NCBI RefSeq assembly: GCF_003065365.1
Contig: NZ_CP023276.1
Span: 930,001-994,000 of the forward strand
DNA length: 64,000 nucleotides
Source: Polynucleobacter difficilis
GTDB lineage: Bacteria > Pseudomonadota > Gammaproteobacteria > Burkholderiales > Burkholderiaceae
Direction of reading: 5' to 3'
Below the pieces are notes generated by a model. That model was not told the origin of the DNA, ran no database searches, and worked only from the letters and a program-made list of their open reading frames with translations. Below, in pieces: positions 29,601-38,101 of the stretch (positions are counted from its first letter, which is position 1; every line of letters begins with the position of its first letter). The position numbers were made by a program, and so were the translations under genes.

Positions 29601-30244
29601 TCTTTAACGGGGTACAGACTGCGCTGCGTATCGGGATCGAACGCCCGGATTTGCTCAATTTCATCGCCGAACAAATCCAATCGATACGGCAGAGCAGATC
29701 CCATCGGGAATAAATCAATCAGTCCGCCACGCACGCTATATTCGCCGGGGCGCATCACGGCGCTGACTGGGTCATAGCCGGCTTGTTGTAGCTGCAGTCG
29801 CAGGGCGCTTTCATTGAGGCGATCGCCTTGCCGAAAGAAAAAAGTATGGCCAGATAAGAATTCAGGTGGGCCCAGCCGTTGTAGCGCGGTAGTAACTGGC
29901 ACTAAAACAATGTCACAGGTGCCCGCCAGCATCTCATAGAGGGTGGCGAGGCGCTCGGAGACCAAGTCCTGATGGGGCGAAAAATGATCGTAGGGAAGGA
30001 TCTCCCAGTCAGGCAGCAGCCGTGTTTTTAGTTGCGGGGCAAAAGCAGGGATTTCCTCTAAGAGGCGCTGCGCTTCTTGTGCTTGAGCGCAAAACACCAC
30101 CATGACGGAAAAATCAGCCCGGTGCCGAAGAGCAGATTGGGCGATTAGGGCAGCATCAGCAGAGCCAACCAGGCCGGAGAAGGTAAAGCGCTGCCCAGCC
30201 CGCGGAGCAGGTATGGGGGGCGCTTGATTTGTTCCATCCGACAT
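26684..30244 (-). CDS. mfd: Transcription-repair coupling factor Mfd
   Basis: This 1186-residue DNA translocase removes RNA polymerase stalled at lesions and recruits UvrA. Domain order is as expected. The UvrB-like N-terminal region starts at FTFSGLVGSADAAL. The RNA-polymerase-interacting domain starts near LKIGDPVVHVEHGIGRYQGL. The superfamily-2 helicase core shows the Walker A GDVGFGKTEVALRA, DEEHRFG (DExH-type box), TATPIPRTL and the TRG-like region QLRGRVGRSHHQAYAYLL. A C-terminal TRCF domain follows (LLPEDYCPDVHERLSLYKRFA). Its start lies 24 bases from the preferred divergent ispD start. The same mfd/ispD/ispF arrangement is typical of Burkholderiales. Confidence 0.96.
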   Translation of the reverse strand: MSDGTNQAPPIPAPRAGQRFTFSGLVGSADAALIAQSALRHRADFSVMVVFCAQAQEAQRLLEEIPAFAPQLKTRLLPDWEILPYDHFSPHQDLVSERLATLYEMLAGTCDIVLVPVTTALQRLGPPEFLSGHTFFFRQGDRLNESALRLQLQQAGYDPVSAVMRPGEYSVRGGLIDLFPMGSALPYRLDLFGDEIEQIRAFDPDTQRSLYPVKEIRLLPGHEFPFDDAARTAFRNRWREVFEGDPTRCSIYKDANLGIPSAGIESYLPLFFDESATLFDYFPRSGDPVWLVTVGDAEEAIRGFWKDTEQRYAFLKHDLDRPILPPKALFLDVDQFFSLSKVSARLVLNRNGIVSNVEANEPPQFLSVPDVGIHRRDHDPIGRLRQQVAQAHRRIVICCDSAGRRESIRALLDESNSVSKDGGGNLYPLQPVLLDDLASFIKGAAPFALVVSPLLNGFDWPSQGLLFITEAELFTLTTRQRRKDSSKEASDPDMLFKDLAELKIGDPVVHVEHGIGRYQGLVLLNLAPPKEAPIFEEFLHLIYANNATLYVPVHQLQLVTRYAGADPDSAPLHQLGSGQWDKAKRKAAQQIRDTAAELLSLYAARAIRQGHAFEYSAHDYAAFAESFGFEETPDQANAIAAVIGDMTSGTPMDRLVCGDVGFGKTEVALRASFIAVMGGKQVAILAPTTLLAEQHVATWKDRFADWPVRIVELSRFRTTKEINAALQAIASGEADIVIGTHKLLSKETQFARLGLVIVDEEHRFGVRQKDALKALRAEVDILTLTATPIPRTLGMAMEGLREFSVIATAPQKRLAIKTFVRREGDGVVREAVLREIKRGGQVYFLHNEVETIENRRHALQALIPEARISVAHGQMHERELESVMREFVTQRSNILLCTTIIETGIDVPTANTIIMHRADKFGLAQLHQLRGRVGRSHHQAYAYLLVPDPEALSKQAKLRLDAIQAMEELGSGFYLAMHDLEIRGAGEVLGDKQSGDIHEIGFQLYTEMLNRAVKSLRSGKEPDLLAPLQVTTDVNLGVPALLPEDYCPDVHERLSLYKRFAGTSDFSELMGLREELVDRFGDLPDPAKSFYETHRLRLEMSGFGIKKIDAGPTAIQLTFIPNPPIDPLRIIQLVQSNKQVLLNGQDRLKVLPQKAGDFDKLEQRLDQIRRLLKHLSTSATLMSAQS

Positions 30245-30267
30245 CTGGCCTCATTATAGAATCAGAC

Positions 30268-31023
30268 ATGCGCGATATTCTTTCTTCATGCCATGCGATT
30301 TTGCCGACCGCCGGTACTGGGTCTCGTTTGGGCGGTGCGGTTCCGAAGCAGCTTCGAATCCTCGCAGGCAAGCCCATGCTGGCGTATGCGCTCGAGGCGC
30401 TCATTGCGACTCCGGAGATTGAATCGATATGGGTTGGGGTCAGCCCCAGCATGCACGCATCGGGTGATTTTTCTGGGTTTCAGGAAAGCAGCAGCGCTTT
30501 ACTCAATACCAAGCCCAACTACTTTCTGCCAACCGGCGGCCCGACGCGTCAAGAAACCGTATTAAATACCCTGCGGGCAATGCTGGAAGCTGACCTTCCG
30601 GAGGAGGATTGGATTTTGGTGCATGACGCAGCTAGGCCAGGTATTACAAGTGGCGCCATTCAAGATTTAATTCATGGCGTCTTGGGTGCGGACTCCGGAG
30701 ACCGATTCCATGGCGGCATCTTGGCCATGCCGGTTGCAGACACCCTAAAACAGAGCGCGCCAAGCGGCGAGTGGATTGAGCGCACGGTTTCGCGGGATGC
30801 CATTTGGCAGGCACAAACCCCTCAAATGTTTCGCCTTGCGGATTTATACGCCGCACTGGAAAGTGCCGTTTCGGATCGTGCAGAAGTGACGGATGAGGCT
30901 AGCGCGGTCGAACGTTTAGGTGGAAAGCCCTTATTAATCAAGGGCTCAACACGGAACTTTAAGGTTACGCAGCAAGCAGACTGGGACCTGATGGAGCTTG
31001 TTCTCCGTCAACAGAATGCCTAA
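30268..31023 (+). CDS. ispD: 2-C-methyl-D-erythritol 4-phosphate cytidylyltransferase
   Basis: IspD couples CTP with MEP in the non-mevalonate isoprenoid pathway. The 251-residue form opens with AILPTAGTGSRLGGAVPKQ, the nucleotide-binding motif of this family. It continues with VHDAARPGIT and ERTVSRDAIWQAQTPQMFR, and ends near VTDEASAVERLGGKPLLIKGSTRNFKVT. I chose ATG 30268; a TTG at 30229 would add 13 residues but run into the mfd coding start on the other strand. It is followed after 24 bases by ispF, the enzyme two steps later in the same pathway. Confidence 0.94.
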   Translation: MRDILSSCHAILPTAGTGSRLGGAVPKQLRILAGKPMLAYALEALIATPEIESIWVGVSPSMHASGDFSGFQESSSALLNTKPNYFLPTGGPTRQETVLNTLRAMLEADLPEEDWILVHDAARPGITSGAIQDLIHGVLGADSGDRFHGGILAMPVADTLKQSAPSGEWIERTVSRDAIWQAQTPQMFRLADLYAALESAVSDRAEVTDEASAVERLGGKPLLIKGSTRNFKVTQQADWDLMELVLRQQNA

Positions 31024-31047
31024 TACTCGATGAAAGCGGGAGAAGAA

Positions 31048-31560
31048 ATGGCTTCAGGACGCACCACAGAACAACTCGTGCCACCATTTCGAATTGGTCA
31101 GGGCTACGATGTCCACGCCTTAGTGGAGGGTCGCCCGCTGATTTTGGGCGGCGTCAAGGTCCCGTATGGGAAAGGGTTGTTAGGGCATTCGGATGCCGAT
31201 GCGCTGCTGCATGCATTGACGGACGCCTTATTGGGGGCTGCAGGCCTAAATGACATCGGACAGCTTTTCCCGGATAACGACCCTCAGTTCAAAAATATGG
31301 ATAGCCGCATTTTGCTCAGGCGGGCCCTGGAATGCGTTACGGAGGCTGGCTACCGGGTTGGTAACGTCGATGCTACGATCATTTGCCAACAACCCAAACT
31401 AGCAGGCTTTTTGCCTGAGATGCGGGTCCATATTGCCGCTGACCTCGGTGTCGCAGTCAATCAAGTCAATCTAAAAGCAAAAACCAATGAATTATTAGGG
31501 CATCTTGGGCGAGGCGAGGGTATCGCAGTCCATGCCGTTGCATTGGTTTATCTAGCCTAA
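31048..31560 (+). CDS. ispF: 2-C-methyl-D-erythritol 2,4-cyclodiphosphate synthase
   Basis: IspF cyclises CDP-ME 2-phosphate to MEcPP, releasing CMP. The protein has 170 residues. It has the zinc ligands in GYDVHAL (Asp, His) and a later His in [14 protein letters not shown]. It ends with [25 protein letters not shown], the typical CMP-binding end. ATG 31048 has GGAG five bases upstream; ATG 31030 would add 6 residues. Either form has a short N-terminal extension compared with the 159-residue E. coli enzyme. It is cotranscribed with ispD, and a tRNA-Leu gene follows after 110 bases. Confidence 0.94.
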   Translation: MASGRTTEQLVPPFRIGQGYDVHALVEGRPLILGGVKVPYGKGLLGHSDADALLHALTDALLGAAGLNDIGQLFPDNDPQFKNMDSRILLRRALECVTEAGYRVGNVDATIICQQPKLAGFLPEMRVHIAADLGVAVNQVNLKAKTNELLGHLGRGEGIAVHAVALVYLA

Positions 31561-31670
31561 GTCAGATTCTTCTGATCCTCAAATACGGCTTTAAACCAGC
31601 CTAAACCCTTGATCATTGTAGAATCGACCCCTTAGAGTGAAGTTTAAGCAGGGTATTGTCTGCGGTATTC

Positions 31671-31757
31671 GCGAGGATGGCGAAATTGGTAGACGCACCA
31701 GGTTTAGGTCCTGACGCCAGAAATGGTGTGGGGGTTCGAGTCCCCCTCCTCGCACCA
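31671..31757 (+). tRNA. tRNA-Leu (anticodon TAG)
   Basis: This is an 87-base class II tRNA with acceptor stem GCGAGGA/TCCTCGC and a D-arm with GGTAGACGC. The anticodon loop TTTAGGT gives anticodon TAG (reads CUN). It has a long variable arm (GCCAGAAATGGTG), the T-loop GTTCGAGTC and an encoded CCA end. It lies alone between ispF and the trigger factor gene. Confidence 0.96.
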
Positions 31758-31813
31758 CAAGGCTTACCTTGGCTTGGGCTTCACATAACCTGATCTTTAC
31801 AGAAGAGACGAGA

Positions 31814-33148
31814 ATGGCTTTGCAGATAGAAAATTTAGGTCAATTAGACCGCAAGATGACCTTGGAAATTCCCCGCGCTGACTTAGCAAAAGCACGCGCC
31901 GCTCGTTTGGCCAAGGTTGGCAAGACCATGAAAATGGCCGGCTTTCGTCCAGGTAAGGTGCCACAAAAAATCGTAGAGCAGCAATACGGCATGCAAGTGG
32001 ATTTTGAGGTGCAATTTGATAAAGCATCTGAACTCTTCTTTGAACTGAGCAAGAAAGAGGGCATTTTGTTAGCAGGACAGCCTCGCCTTGAGCCCAAGAG
32101 TGAAATTGGCGCTGATCCGATTGTGTTTGAGGCTTTCTTCGAGGTTTTGCCAGAAGTCAAAATTGGCGACCTGAGTAAAGCAGCGGTCAGTCGCTACACC
32201 ACTGCGATTGGTGATGCTGAAATTGATCGCGCGCTGGATGTGCTGCGCAAACAACAGGTCCATTACCATCCGCGCGGCGTTGCAAGCGACCACGGTGATG
32301 GCGGCAGTAATTTAGCAGCCCAGTCTGGAGATCAAATTACCATTGACTTTGTTGGCAAGATTGACGGCGTGGAGTTTGCTGGCGGCAAAGCAGATGGCTT
32401 TGAGTTTGTGCTCGGTGAAGGCCGTATGTTGCCAGAGTTTGAGGCAGCAGCACTGGGCCTCAAAAATGGCGAGAGCAAAACCTTCCCATTGAAATTCCCC
32501 GATGATTACCACGGCAAAGACGTCGCTGGTAAAACAGCGGAGTTCACCATCACGGTGAAGCAGGTTAATTGGCCCCACATGCCCGAAGTGAATGATGCCT
32601 TTGCTCTTTCTCTTGGTGTAACCGAAGGTGTTGCCAAGATGCGCAGTGAAGTGCGTGAGAATTTAGAGCGTGAAGTCAAACGTCGTACAACGGCTTTGCT
32701 CAAAAATGAAGTCATGGATCAGCTTGAAAAACTCTGCGAACTCGATGTACCGAAGTCACTGATTGCCAGCGAGCAAGAGCGCTTAGTCGAGATGGCGCGC
32801 CAAGATTTAATGCAGCGCGGCATTCCCAATGCCAAAGATGCCCCAATCCCAGGGGAGATGTTTGCAGAGCAAGCCCAAAAGCGCGTTCGCCTTGGCTTAA
32901 TACTCAGCGACCTGGTTAAGCAGCAAAATCTGGTCGCCACCCCGGACCAAATTAAGGCCGAGATTGAAGAGCAAGCCTCAACTTATGAAGATCCAAAAGA
33001 AGTGGTACGTTGGTTCTACAGCGACCCCCGTCGCCTAAAGGATGTGGAATCCGTAGTGCTAGAGGCGAATGTGATTCAGTATGTGAGCGGCCTTGGCACA
33101 ATTACCGATAAAGCAGTAAGCTTTGAAGAACTAAGTAAGCTTAATTAA
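31814..33148 (+). CDS. tig: Trigger factor (ribosome-bound chaperone)
   Basis: Trigger factor binds ribosomal protein uL23 at the tunnel exit and shields nascent chains. The preferred product has 444 residues. The N-terminal ribosome-binding domain includes the signature [17 protein letters not shown]. The FKBP-type domain includes [39 protein letters not shown]. The C-terminal arms form the helical cage. I chose ATG 31814 ([10 protein letters not shown]) over the in-frame upstream frame because it matches the family start; a purine-rich GAGACGAG precedes it. It heads the tig-clpP-clpX-lon quality-control block, common in proteobacteria. Confidence 0.95.
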   Translation: MALQIENLGQLDRKMTLEIPRADLAKARAARLAKVGKTMKMAGFRPGKVPQKIVEQQYGMQVDFEVQFDKASELFFELSKKEGILLAGQPRLEPKSEIGADPIVFEAFFEVLPEVKIGDLSKAAVSRYTTAIGDAEIDRALDVLRKQQVHYHPRGVASDHGDGGSNLAAQSGDQITIDFVGKIDGVEFAGGKADGFEFVLGEGRMLPEFEAAALGLKNGESKTFPLKFPDDYHGKDVAGKTAEFTITVKQVNWPHMPEVNDAFALSLGVTEGVAKMRSEVRENLEREVKRRTTALLKNEVMDQLEKLCELDVPKSLIASEQERLVEMARQDLMQRGIPNAKDAPIPGEMFAEQAQKRVRLGLILSDLVKQQNLVATPDQIKAEIEEQASTYEDPKEVVRWFYSDPRRLKDVESVVLEANVIQYVSGLGTITDKAVSFEELSKLN

Positions 33149-33174
33149 TCGATTGCCCACGAAAGCCCATTCGC

Positions 33175-33828
33175 ATGAACCGTACTGATTCCCACTTTTT
33201 CAATGCTAGTAATACCTCTGCCGGCGACCTAGAAACCCGCGGACTTGGTATGGTTCCCATGGTGATTGAAACATCGGGTCGCGGTGAGCGAGCGTATGAC
33301 ATTTACTCCCGCCTTTTAAAAGAGCGCGTTGTTTTTCTCGTGGGTGAAGTGAATGATCAAACAGCCAATTTGGTGATTGCGCAGCTCCTGTTTCTCGAGA
33401 GTGAAAATCCCGATAAAGAAATCTCGCTCTATATTAATTCACCTGGCGGCTCTGTCTCTGCTGGTCTGGCCATTTTCGATACGATGCAATTTATTAAGCC
33501 GGATGTGAGTACCCTGTGTATGGGTATGGCTGCCAGCATGGGTGCTTTTTTATTGTGCGCCGGAGCAAAGGGCAAGCGCTACGCCTTGCCGAATTCCCGC
33601 GTCATGATTCACCAGCCACTGGGCGGTGCGCGTGGTCAGGCATCGGACATTGAAATTCAGGCGCGTGAAATTTTGTACTTGCGTGAACGCCTCAATCAGA
33701 TTTTGGCTGACCGCACCGGTCAATCGATTGAAACCATTGCCAAAGATACGGATCGCGATAATTTCATGTCTGCAGATCAAGCCCGTGATTACGGTTTAAT
33801 CGACAAAGTCATTGATAAGCGCCCCTAA
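33175..33828 (+). CDS. clpP: ATP-dependent Clp protease proteolytic subunit
   Basis: ClpP is the tetradecameric serine peptidase of ClpXP/ClpAP. It has 217 residues, with a propeptide-like N-terminus before [25 protein letters not shown]. The catalytic serine is in [11 protein letters not shown], the histidine in VMIHQPLGG, and the aspartate in [12 protein letters not shown] 33175 begins 26 bases after the tig stop. clpX starts at the very next codon after the clpP stop, so expression of peptidase and unfoldase is tightly linked. Confidence 0.96.
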   Translation: MNRTDSHFFNASNTSAGDLETRGLGMVPMVIETSGRGERAYDIYSRLLKERVVFLVGEVNDQTANLVIAQLLFLESENPDKEISLYINSPGGSVSAGLAIFDTMQFIKPDVSTLCMGMAASMGAFLLCAGAKGKRYALPNSRVMIHQPLGGARGQASDIEIQAREILYLRERLNQILADRTGQSIETIAKDTDRDNFMSADQARDYGLIDKVIDKRP

Positions 33829-35208
33829 TTGAGCGATTCCAAAACACCCGCCTCTGCTGATAAGCTCCTGTACTGCTCGTTTTGCGGGAAGAGTCAGCAT
33901 GAAGTCAAAAAACTGATTGCCGGTCCTTCGGTATTTATTTGCGATGAGTGTATCGACTTATGTACCGACATCATTCAAGAAGAGTTGGCCAATCTACCCT
34001 CTGAAAAAGGCGATGGTGGCCTACCTACACCACACGAAATTCGGGCCGACTTAGATCAGTATGTGATTGGTCAAGACCAGGCCAAAAAAACCTTAGCAGT
34101 AGCGGTGTACAACCATTACAAACGCTTGCAATACTTGCCAGCGCCAAAGACAGAGAAGTTGGATGGCGCAGCCGATTCCAAAGACACTAAATCGGCAGCT
34201 GAAACCAAAAAATCAAAATTGCCTGCAAAGGCGATGGTCGATGGCGTTGAGTTGGCCAAGAGCAATATTTTGCTGATTGGTCCAACGGGTTCCGGTAAAA
34301 CTTTATTGGCGCAAACACTGGCGCGTCTGCTCGATGTTCCTTTTGTAATGGCCGATGCAACGACCCTAACGGAAGCGGGCTATGTTGGCGAGGACGTTGA
34401 AAACATAATCCAAAAATTACTGCAGGCCTGCGATTACAACGTCGAAAAAGCCCAGCGTGGCATTGTTTACATCGATGAGATTGACAAGATTTCACGCAAG
34501 TCAGACAACCCATCGATTACCCGTGACGTGTCGGGAGAGGGTGTGCAGCAGGCGCTCTTAAAATTGGTAGAAGGAACCATGGCTTCCGTGCCTCCGCAAG
34601 GCGGCCGTAAACACCCCAATCAAGACTTCTTGCAAGTCGATACAACCAATATTTTGTTTATCTGCGGCGGTGCATTTGATGGCTTAGAGAAAGTCATTCA
34701 GCAGCGTACCGCTAAAACGGGCATTGGTTTCAGTGCTGAAGTACCAGGTAAAGATGACCGCGGCTCTAGCGAGCTACTCAAAGAGGTGGAGCCAGAGGAT
34801 CTGATTAAGTTTGGCTTGATTCCAGAGCTAATTGGCCGTTTGCCCGTTCTAACCACCTTAGCTCAGCTCGACGAAACCGCCTTAGTCCAAATCTTGACTG
34901 AACCTAAAAATGCGCTGGTGAAGCAATACCAAGCCCTCTTAACCATGGAAGGTGCCGAACTCGAAGTGCGACCCGAGGCTTTATCTGCGATTGCCAAAAA
35001 AGCCATTGCACGCAAAACCGGCGCCCGTGGTCTACGCTCCATCCTGGAGGGCGCATTAATGGATGTCATGTATGACTTGCCATCCCTGCGCAATGTCCAA
35101 AAAGTAGTGATTGATGAAAGCAGCATTCAGGGCCTAGGTAAGCCGCTGCTGGTCTACAAGCAGAGCGAATCCCCTGTTGAAAAGCAGGAATTGTCGAAAA
35201 AAGCCTAA
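33829..35208 (+). CDS. clpX: Clp protease ATP-binding subunit ClpX (with linker insertion)
   Basis: ClpX is the AAA+ unfoldase that feeds ClpP. It has 459 residues, against about 424 in E. coli. The zinc-binding domain holds Cys16, Cys19, Cys38 and Cys41. Walker A is GPTGSGKT (151-158), Walker B is [10 protein letters not shown], and the ClpP-binding loop region reads IGFSAEV, with the IGF tripeptide. The extra length is a Lys/Ala/Asp-rich stretch of about 30 residues (roughly 104-137), between HYKRLQYL and [13 protein letters not shown]. The start is TTG 33829, abutting the clpP stop with no visible Shine-Dalgarno sequence. This suggests re-initiation after clpP. Confidence 0.95.
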   Translation: MSDSKTPASADKLLYCSFCGKSQHEVKKLIAGPSVFICDECIDLCTDIIQEELANLPSEKGDGGLPTPHEIRADLDQYVIGQDQAKKTLAVAVYNHYKRLQYLPAPKTEKLDGAADSKDTKSAAETKKSKLPAKAMVDGVELAKSNILLIGPTGSGKTLLAQTLARLLDVPFVMADATTLTEAGYVGEDVENIIQKLLQACDYNVEKAQRGIVYIDEIDKISRKSDNPSITRDVSGEGVQQALLKLVEGTMASVPPQGGRKHPNQDFLQVDTTNILFICGGAFDGLEKVIQQRTAKTGIGFSAEVPGKDDRGSSELLKEVEPEDLIKFGLIPELIGRLPVLTTLAQLDETALVQILTEPKNALVKQYQALLTMEGAELEVRPEALSAIAKKAIARKTGARGLRSILEGALMDVMYDLPSLRNVQKVVIDESSIQGLGKPLLVYKQSESPVEKQELSKKA

Positions 35209-35266
35209 TTTGGGTGGTTTTTTGCCTCTTTTTGCCCTGTTTTTATCACTTTTTTGCCATTTTGCC

Positions 35267-35294
35267 CTTGCAATCCTGCAGCCCAAACCCATAT
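35267..35294 (+). promoter_or_regulatory. Candidate heat-shock (sigma-32) promoter for lon
   Basis: CTTGCAA (35267-35273) and CCCATAT (35288-35294) are separated by 14 bases. The E. coli sigma-32 consensus is about CTTGAAA, 11-16 bases, then CCCATNT, so only one position of the -35 box differs. It lies about 95 bases before the lon ATG and after the clpX stop. Lon is a classical sigma-32 target, which supports the call. Expression of lon could also read through from clpX. Confidence 0.65.
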
Positions 35295-35389
35295 AAGTAG
35301 TATCCTGCTCATAGAAATACCCCTTTTAAGTAGCTTTTGGTACTTTTGAGATTTTTTTGAGCGTTTGACTACTTTGGAGGATTCGCCCC

Positions 35390-37822
35390 ATGCCTGGCCA
35401 TTTATTACTACCCTCTGAACCGATTCAACTGCCTTTGCTCCCCTTGCGGGACGTAGTTGTCTTTCCCCATATGGTGATCCCCTTATTCGTAGGGCGTCCC
35501 AAATCAATCAAAGCACTCGAAGCCGCCATGGAAACGGGCAAAAGTGTTTTATTGGTTGCCCAAAAGACAGCTGCAAAAGATGAGCCCTCGGTGGAGGATT
35601 TATACGACGTAGGTTGCATCGCCAGTATTTTGCAAATGCTCAAATTGCCCGACGGTACCGTCAAGGTATTGGTTGAGGGTTCGCAACGCGCCGAAGTCAG
35701 TCAAATTGAAGACGCACTCGGTTACTTTAGTTGCGAAGCAACGCCCAAAGCAATCGACACGCTCGATGCGCATGAGACAGAGGCATTGCGCCGCGCGATC
35801 ATGGCGCAGTTTGATCAATACGTGAAGCTAAACAAAAAGATTCCGCAGGAGATTCTGGCTTCCTTGGGTGGCATTGATGATCCCAGCCGACTAGCTGATA
35901 CCATCTGCGCGCATTTGCCCGTGAAGCTCGAGCAAAAACAGCGCCTACTGGAAATGACCGATGTGGTGAAGCGCCTCGAGAGTTTATTAGCTGACCTTGA
36001 GAGCGAAATCGATATTCTGCAAGTCGAGAAGCGTATCCGTGGTCGCGTTAAGCGCCAAATGGAAAAGAGCCAACGCGAGTACTACCTCAATGAGCAAGTC
36101 AAAGCTATTCAGAAGGAGCTAGGCGAAGGTGAAGAGGGCGCCGATCTCGAGGAACTGGAGAAGCGCATCAAAGCCGCGAAGATGCCGAAAGAGGCGCTGA
36201 AAAAAGCCGAGTCCGAACTGAAAAAACTCAAGCTGATGTCGCCGATGTCGGCTGAAGCAACGGTCATTCGTAACTTCATTGACACTTTAGTTGGCCTGCC
36301 TTGGAAAAAGAAAAGCAAGGTCAATAATGATTTAGGTAATGCCGAGAAGGTGCTTGATCAGGATCACTACGGTCTTGATAAAGTGAAAGAGCGCATCTTG
36401 GAGTACCTCGCAGTACAACAACGTGTCGATCGCGTTAAGGCTCCCATCTTGTGCTTAGTTGGCCCTCCTGGTGTTGGTAAAACATCCCTGGGTCAATCGA
36501 TTGCACGCGCTACGAACCGGAAGTTTGTACGCATGGCTTTGGGCGGCGTACGCGACGAGTCAGAAATTCGTGGCCATCGACGCACTTACATTGGCTCGAT
36601 GCCGGGCAAGATTTTATCGAGCCTAGCTAAAGTGGGCGTGCGCAATCCCCTGTTCTTATTGGATGAAGTCGATAAGATGGGTATGGACTTTCGGGGTGAC
36701 CCAGCCAGCGCGCTACTCGAGGTACTCGATCCAGAACAAAACCACACCTTTCAAGATCACTATGTCGAGGTTGACTTTGATCTGTCCGATGTGATGTTTG
36801 TCGCCACCGCGAATTCTTTAAATATTCCAGGGCCGCTCCTCGATCGCCTTGAGGTGATTCGCCTCGCTGGCTATACCGAGGATGAAAAAACCAGTATTGC
36901 TACGAACTATTTAATTCCGAAGCAAATCAAAAACAATGGTTTGAAAAAGGGTGAGCTGCAGATTGAGGACAGTGCGATTCGCAGCATGATTCGCTACTAC
37001 ACCCGCGAAGCCGGCGTGCGATCGCTCGAGCGCGAGATCAGCAAGGTCTGCCGTAAGGTAGTTAAGTTATTGCTGCTCAAAAAAGAAGCTGCGCCGATTA
37101 CCGTGGATGCGGATAATTTAGAGAAGTTCCTCTCCGTGAAGATTTTTGATTACGGCTTAGCCGCAAAAGAGAATCAACTCGGACAGGTGACGGGTTTGGC
37201 GTGGACTGAGGTCGGCGGCGATCTACTGACCATCGAGGCTGCACTCATGCCAGGCAAAGGTGTGATTACGCGTACCGGCTCCCTTGGTGATGTGATGAAG
37301 GAGTCGGTCGAGGCGGCCAGAACCGTAGTGCGTTCACGTGCGCGTGCCCTGGGTATTACTGATGAGGCCTTTGAGAAAAAAGACATTCACATTCACTTTC
37401 CAGAGGGCGCAACACCCAAAGATGGACCATCGGCCGGTATCGCCATCACTACGGCCTTGGTTTCTGTTTTCACTGGCATTCCAGTGCGCTCCGACGTTGC
37501 TATGACTGGGGAAATTACCTTGCGCGGCGAGGTATTACCGATTGGTGGCCTGAAAGAGAAGTTATTGGCTGCGCACCGGGGCGGTATCAAGCTGGCCTTA
37601 ATTCCAGAAGAGAACGTCAAAGACTTGATTGACATACCGGATAACGTCAAGAATGCAATCGAGATTGTTCCGGTACGCTGGATCGATAAAGTATTGGAGC
37701 TTGCTTTGGAGCGCAACCCTGAAGCGCTGCCAGATCCAAGTCCGGACGAGTTAGCCAAAAAGGCGGCGGAAGCCAGCAAGGCTGCCCCTGGAATATCGGG
37801 CGGGGAAGTCTTAAAGCATTAA
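35390..37822 (+). CDS. lon: ATP-dependent Lon protease (class A)
   Basis: Lon is a cytoplasmic AAA+ serine protease that degrades misfolded and regulatory proteins. It has 810 residues. The N-terminal substrate-binding (LAN) domain starts [23 protein letters not shown] helical/coiled region follows, then the AAA+ module with Walker [10 protein letters not shown] and LLDEVDKM. The C-terminal protease domain has the Ser-Lys dyad, with the serine in [10 protein letters not shown] and the lysine in [19 protein letters not shown] at 35376-35380 is nine bases before ATG 35390. A heat-shock-type promoter lies upstream. tRNA-Val follows. Confidence 0.97.
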   Translation: MPGHLLLPSEPIQLPLLPLRDVVVFPHMVIPLFVGRPKSIKALEAAMETGKSVLLVAQKTAAKDEPSVEDLYDVGCIASILQMLKLPDGTVKVLVEGSQRAEVSQIEDALGYFSCEATPKAIDTLDAHETEALRRAIMAQFDQYVKLNKKIPQEILASLGGIDDPSRLADTICAHLPVKLEQKQRLLEMTDVVKRLESLLADLESEIDILQVEKRIRGRVKRQMEKSQREYYLNEQVKAIQKELGEGEEGADLEELEKRIKAAKMPKEALKKAESELKKLKLMSPMSAEATVIRNFIDTLVGLPWKKKSKVNNDLGNAEKVLDQDHYGLDKVKERILEYLAVQQRVDRVKAPILCLVGPPGVGKTSLGQSIARATNRKFVRMALGGVRDESEIRGHRRTYIGSMPGKILSSLAKVGVRNPLFLLDEVDKMGMDFRGDPASALLEVLDPEQNHTFQDHYVEVDFDLSDVMFVATANSLNIPGPLLDRLEVIRLAGYTEDEKTSIATNYLIPKQIKNNGLKKGELQIEDSAIRSMIRYYTREAGVRSLEREISKVCRKVVKLLLLKKEAAPITVDADNLEKFLSVKIFDYGLAAKENQLGQVTGLAWTEVGGDLLTIEAALMPGKGVITRTGSLGDVMKESVEAARTVVRSRARALGITDEAFEKKDIHIHFPEGATPKDGPSAGIAITTALVSVFTGIPVRSDVAMTGEITLRGEVLPIGGLKEKLLAAHRGGIKLALIPEENVKDLIDIPDNVKNAIEIVPVRWIDKVLELALERNPEALPDPSPDELAKKAAEASKAAPGISGGEVLKH

Positions 37823-37923
37823 TTGGATCGCTGGAATGTACCCCTTGTGCACGACAGGCAAAGGCTTAATCTAAAAAATAAGCGCCTGAACTGGACTAAG
37901 GGTACAATTTCGGTTGTTTTATG

Positions 37924-37999
37924 GGGCGCTTAGCTCAGTTGGTAGAGCGTCTGCCTTACACGCAGAATGTCGGCGGTTCGAGCCCGTCAGCGCCCACCA
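37924..37999 (+). tRNA. tRNA-Val (anticodon TAC)
   Basis: This 76-base tRNA has acceptor stem GGGCGCT/AGCGCCC and D-arm AGCTCAGTTGGTAGAGC. The anticodon stem CTGCC/CGCAG region has the loop CTTACAC, giving anticodon TAC. The T-loop is GGTTCGAGCC and CCA is encoded. It lies between lon and the PpiD-like gene. Confidence 0.96.
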
Positions 38000-38101
38000 T
38001 GCCCTCTATGTGATCTCGATTGGATTTCCTCGTATTTCGATTGCTCACCACTCCCCGACCATTTTATAAACCCTGCGATCATTAATCGGTAAAGCCATTT
38101 C

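Noticed and set aside
31561..31670. Promoter for tRNA-Leu based on a TAGAAT hexamer
   Set aside because: No matching -35 element was seen at 16-18 bases, and the evidence was too thin for a feature.
37860..37923. Promoter of tRNA-Val from a TACAAT hexamer near 37902
   Set aside because: The -10 is plausible but no -35 element at proper spacing could be found, so it was not listed as a feature.
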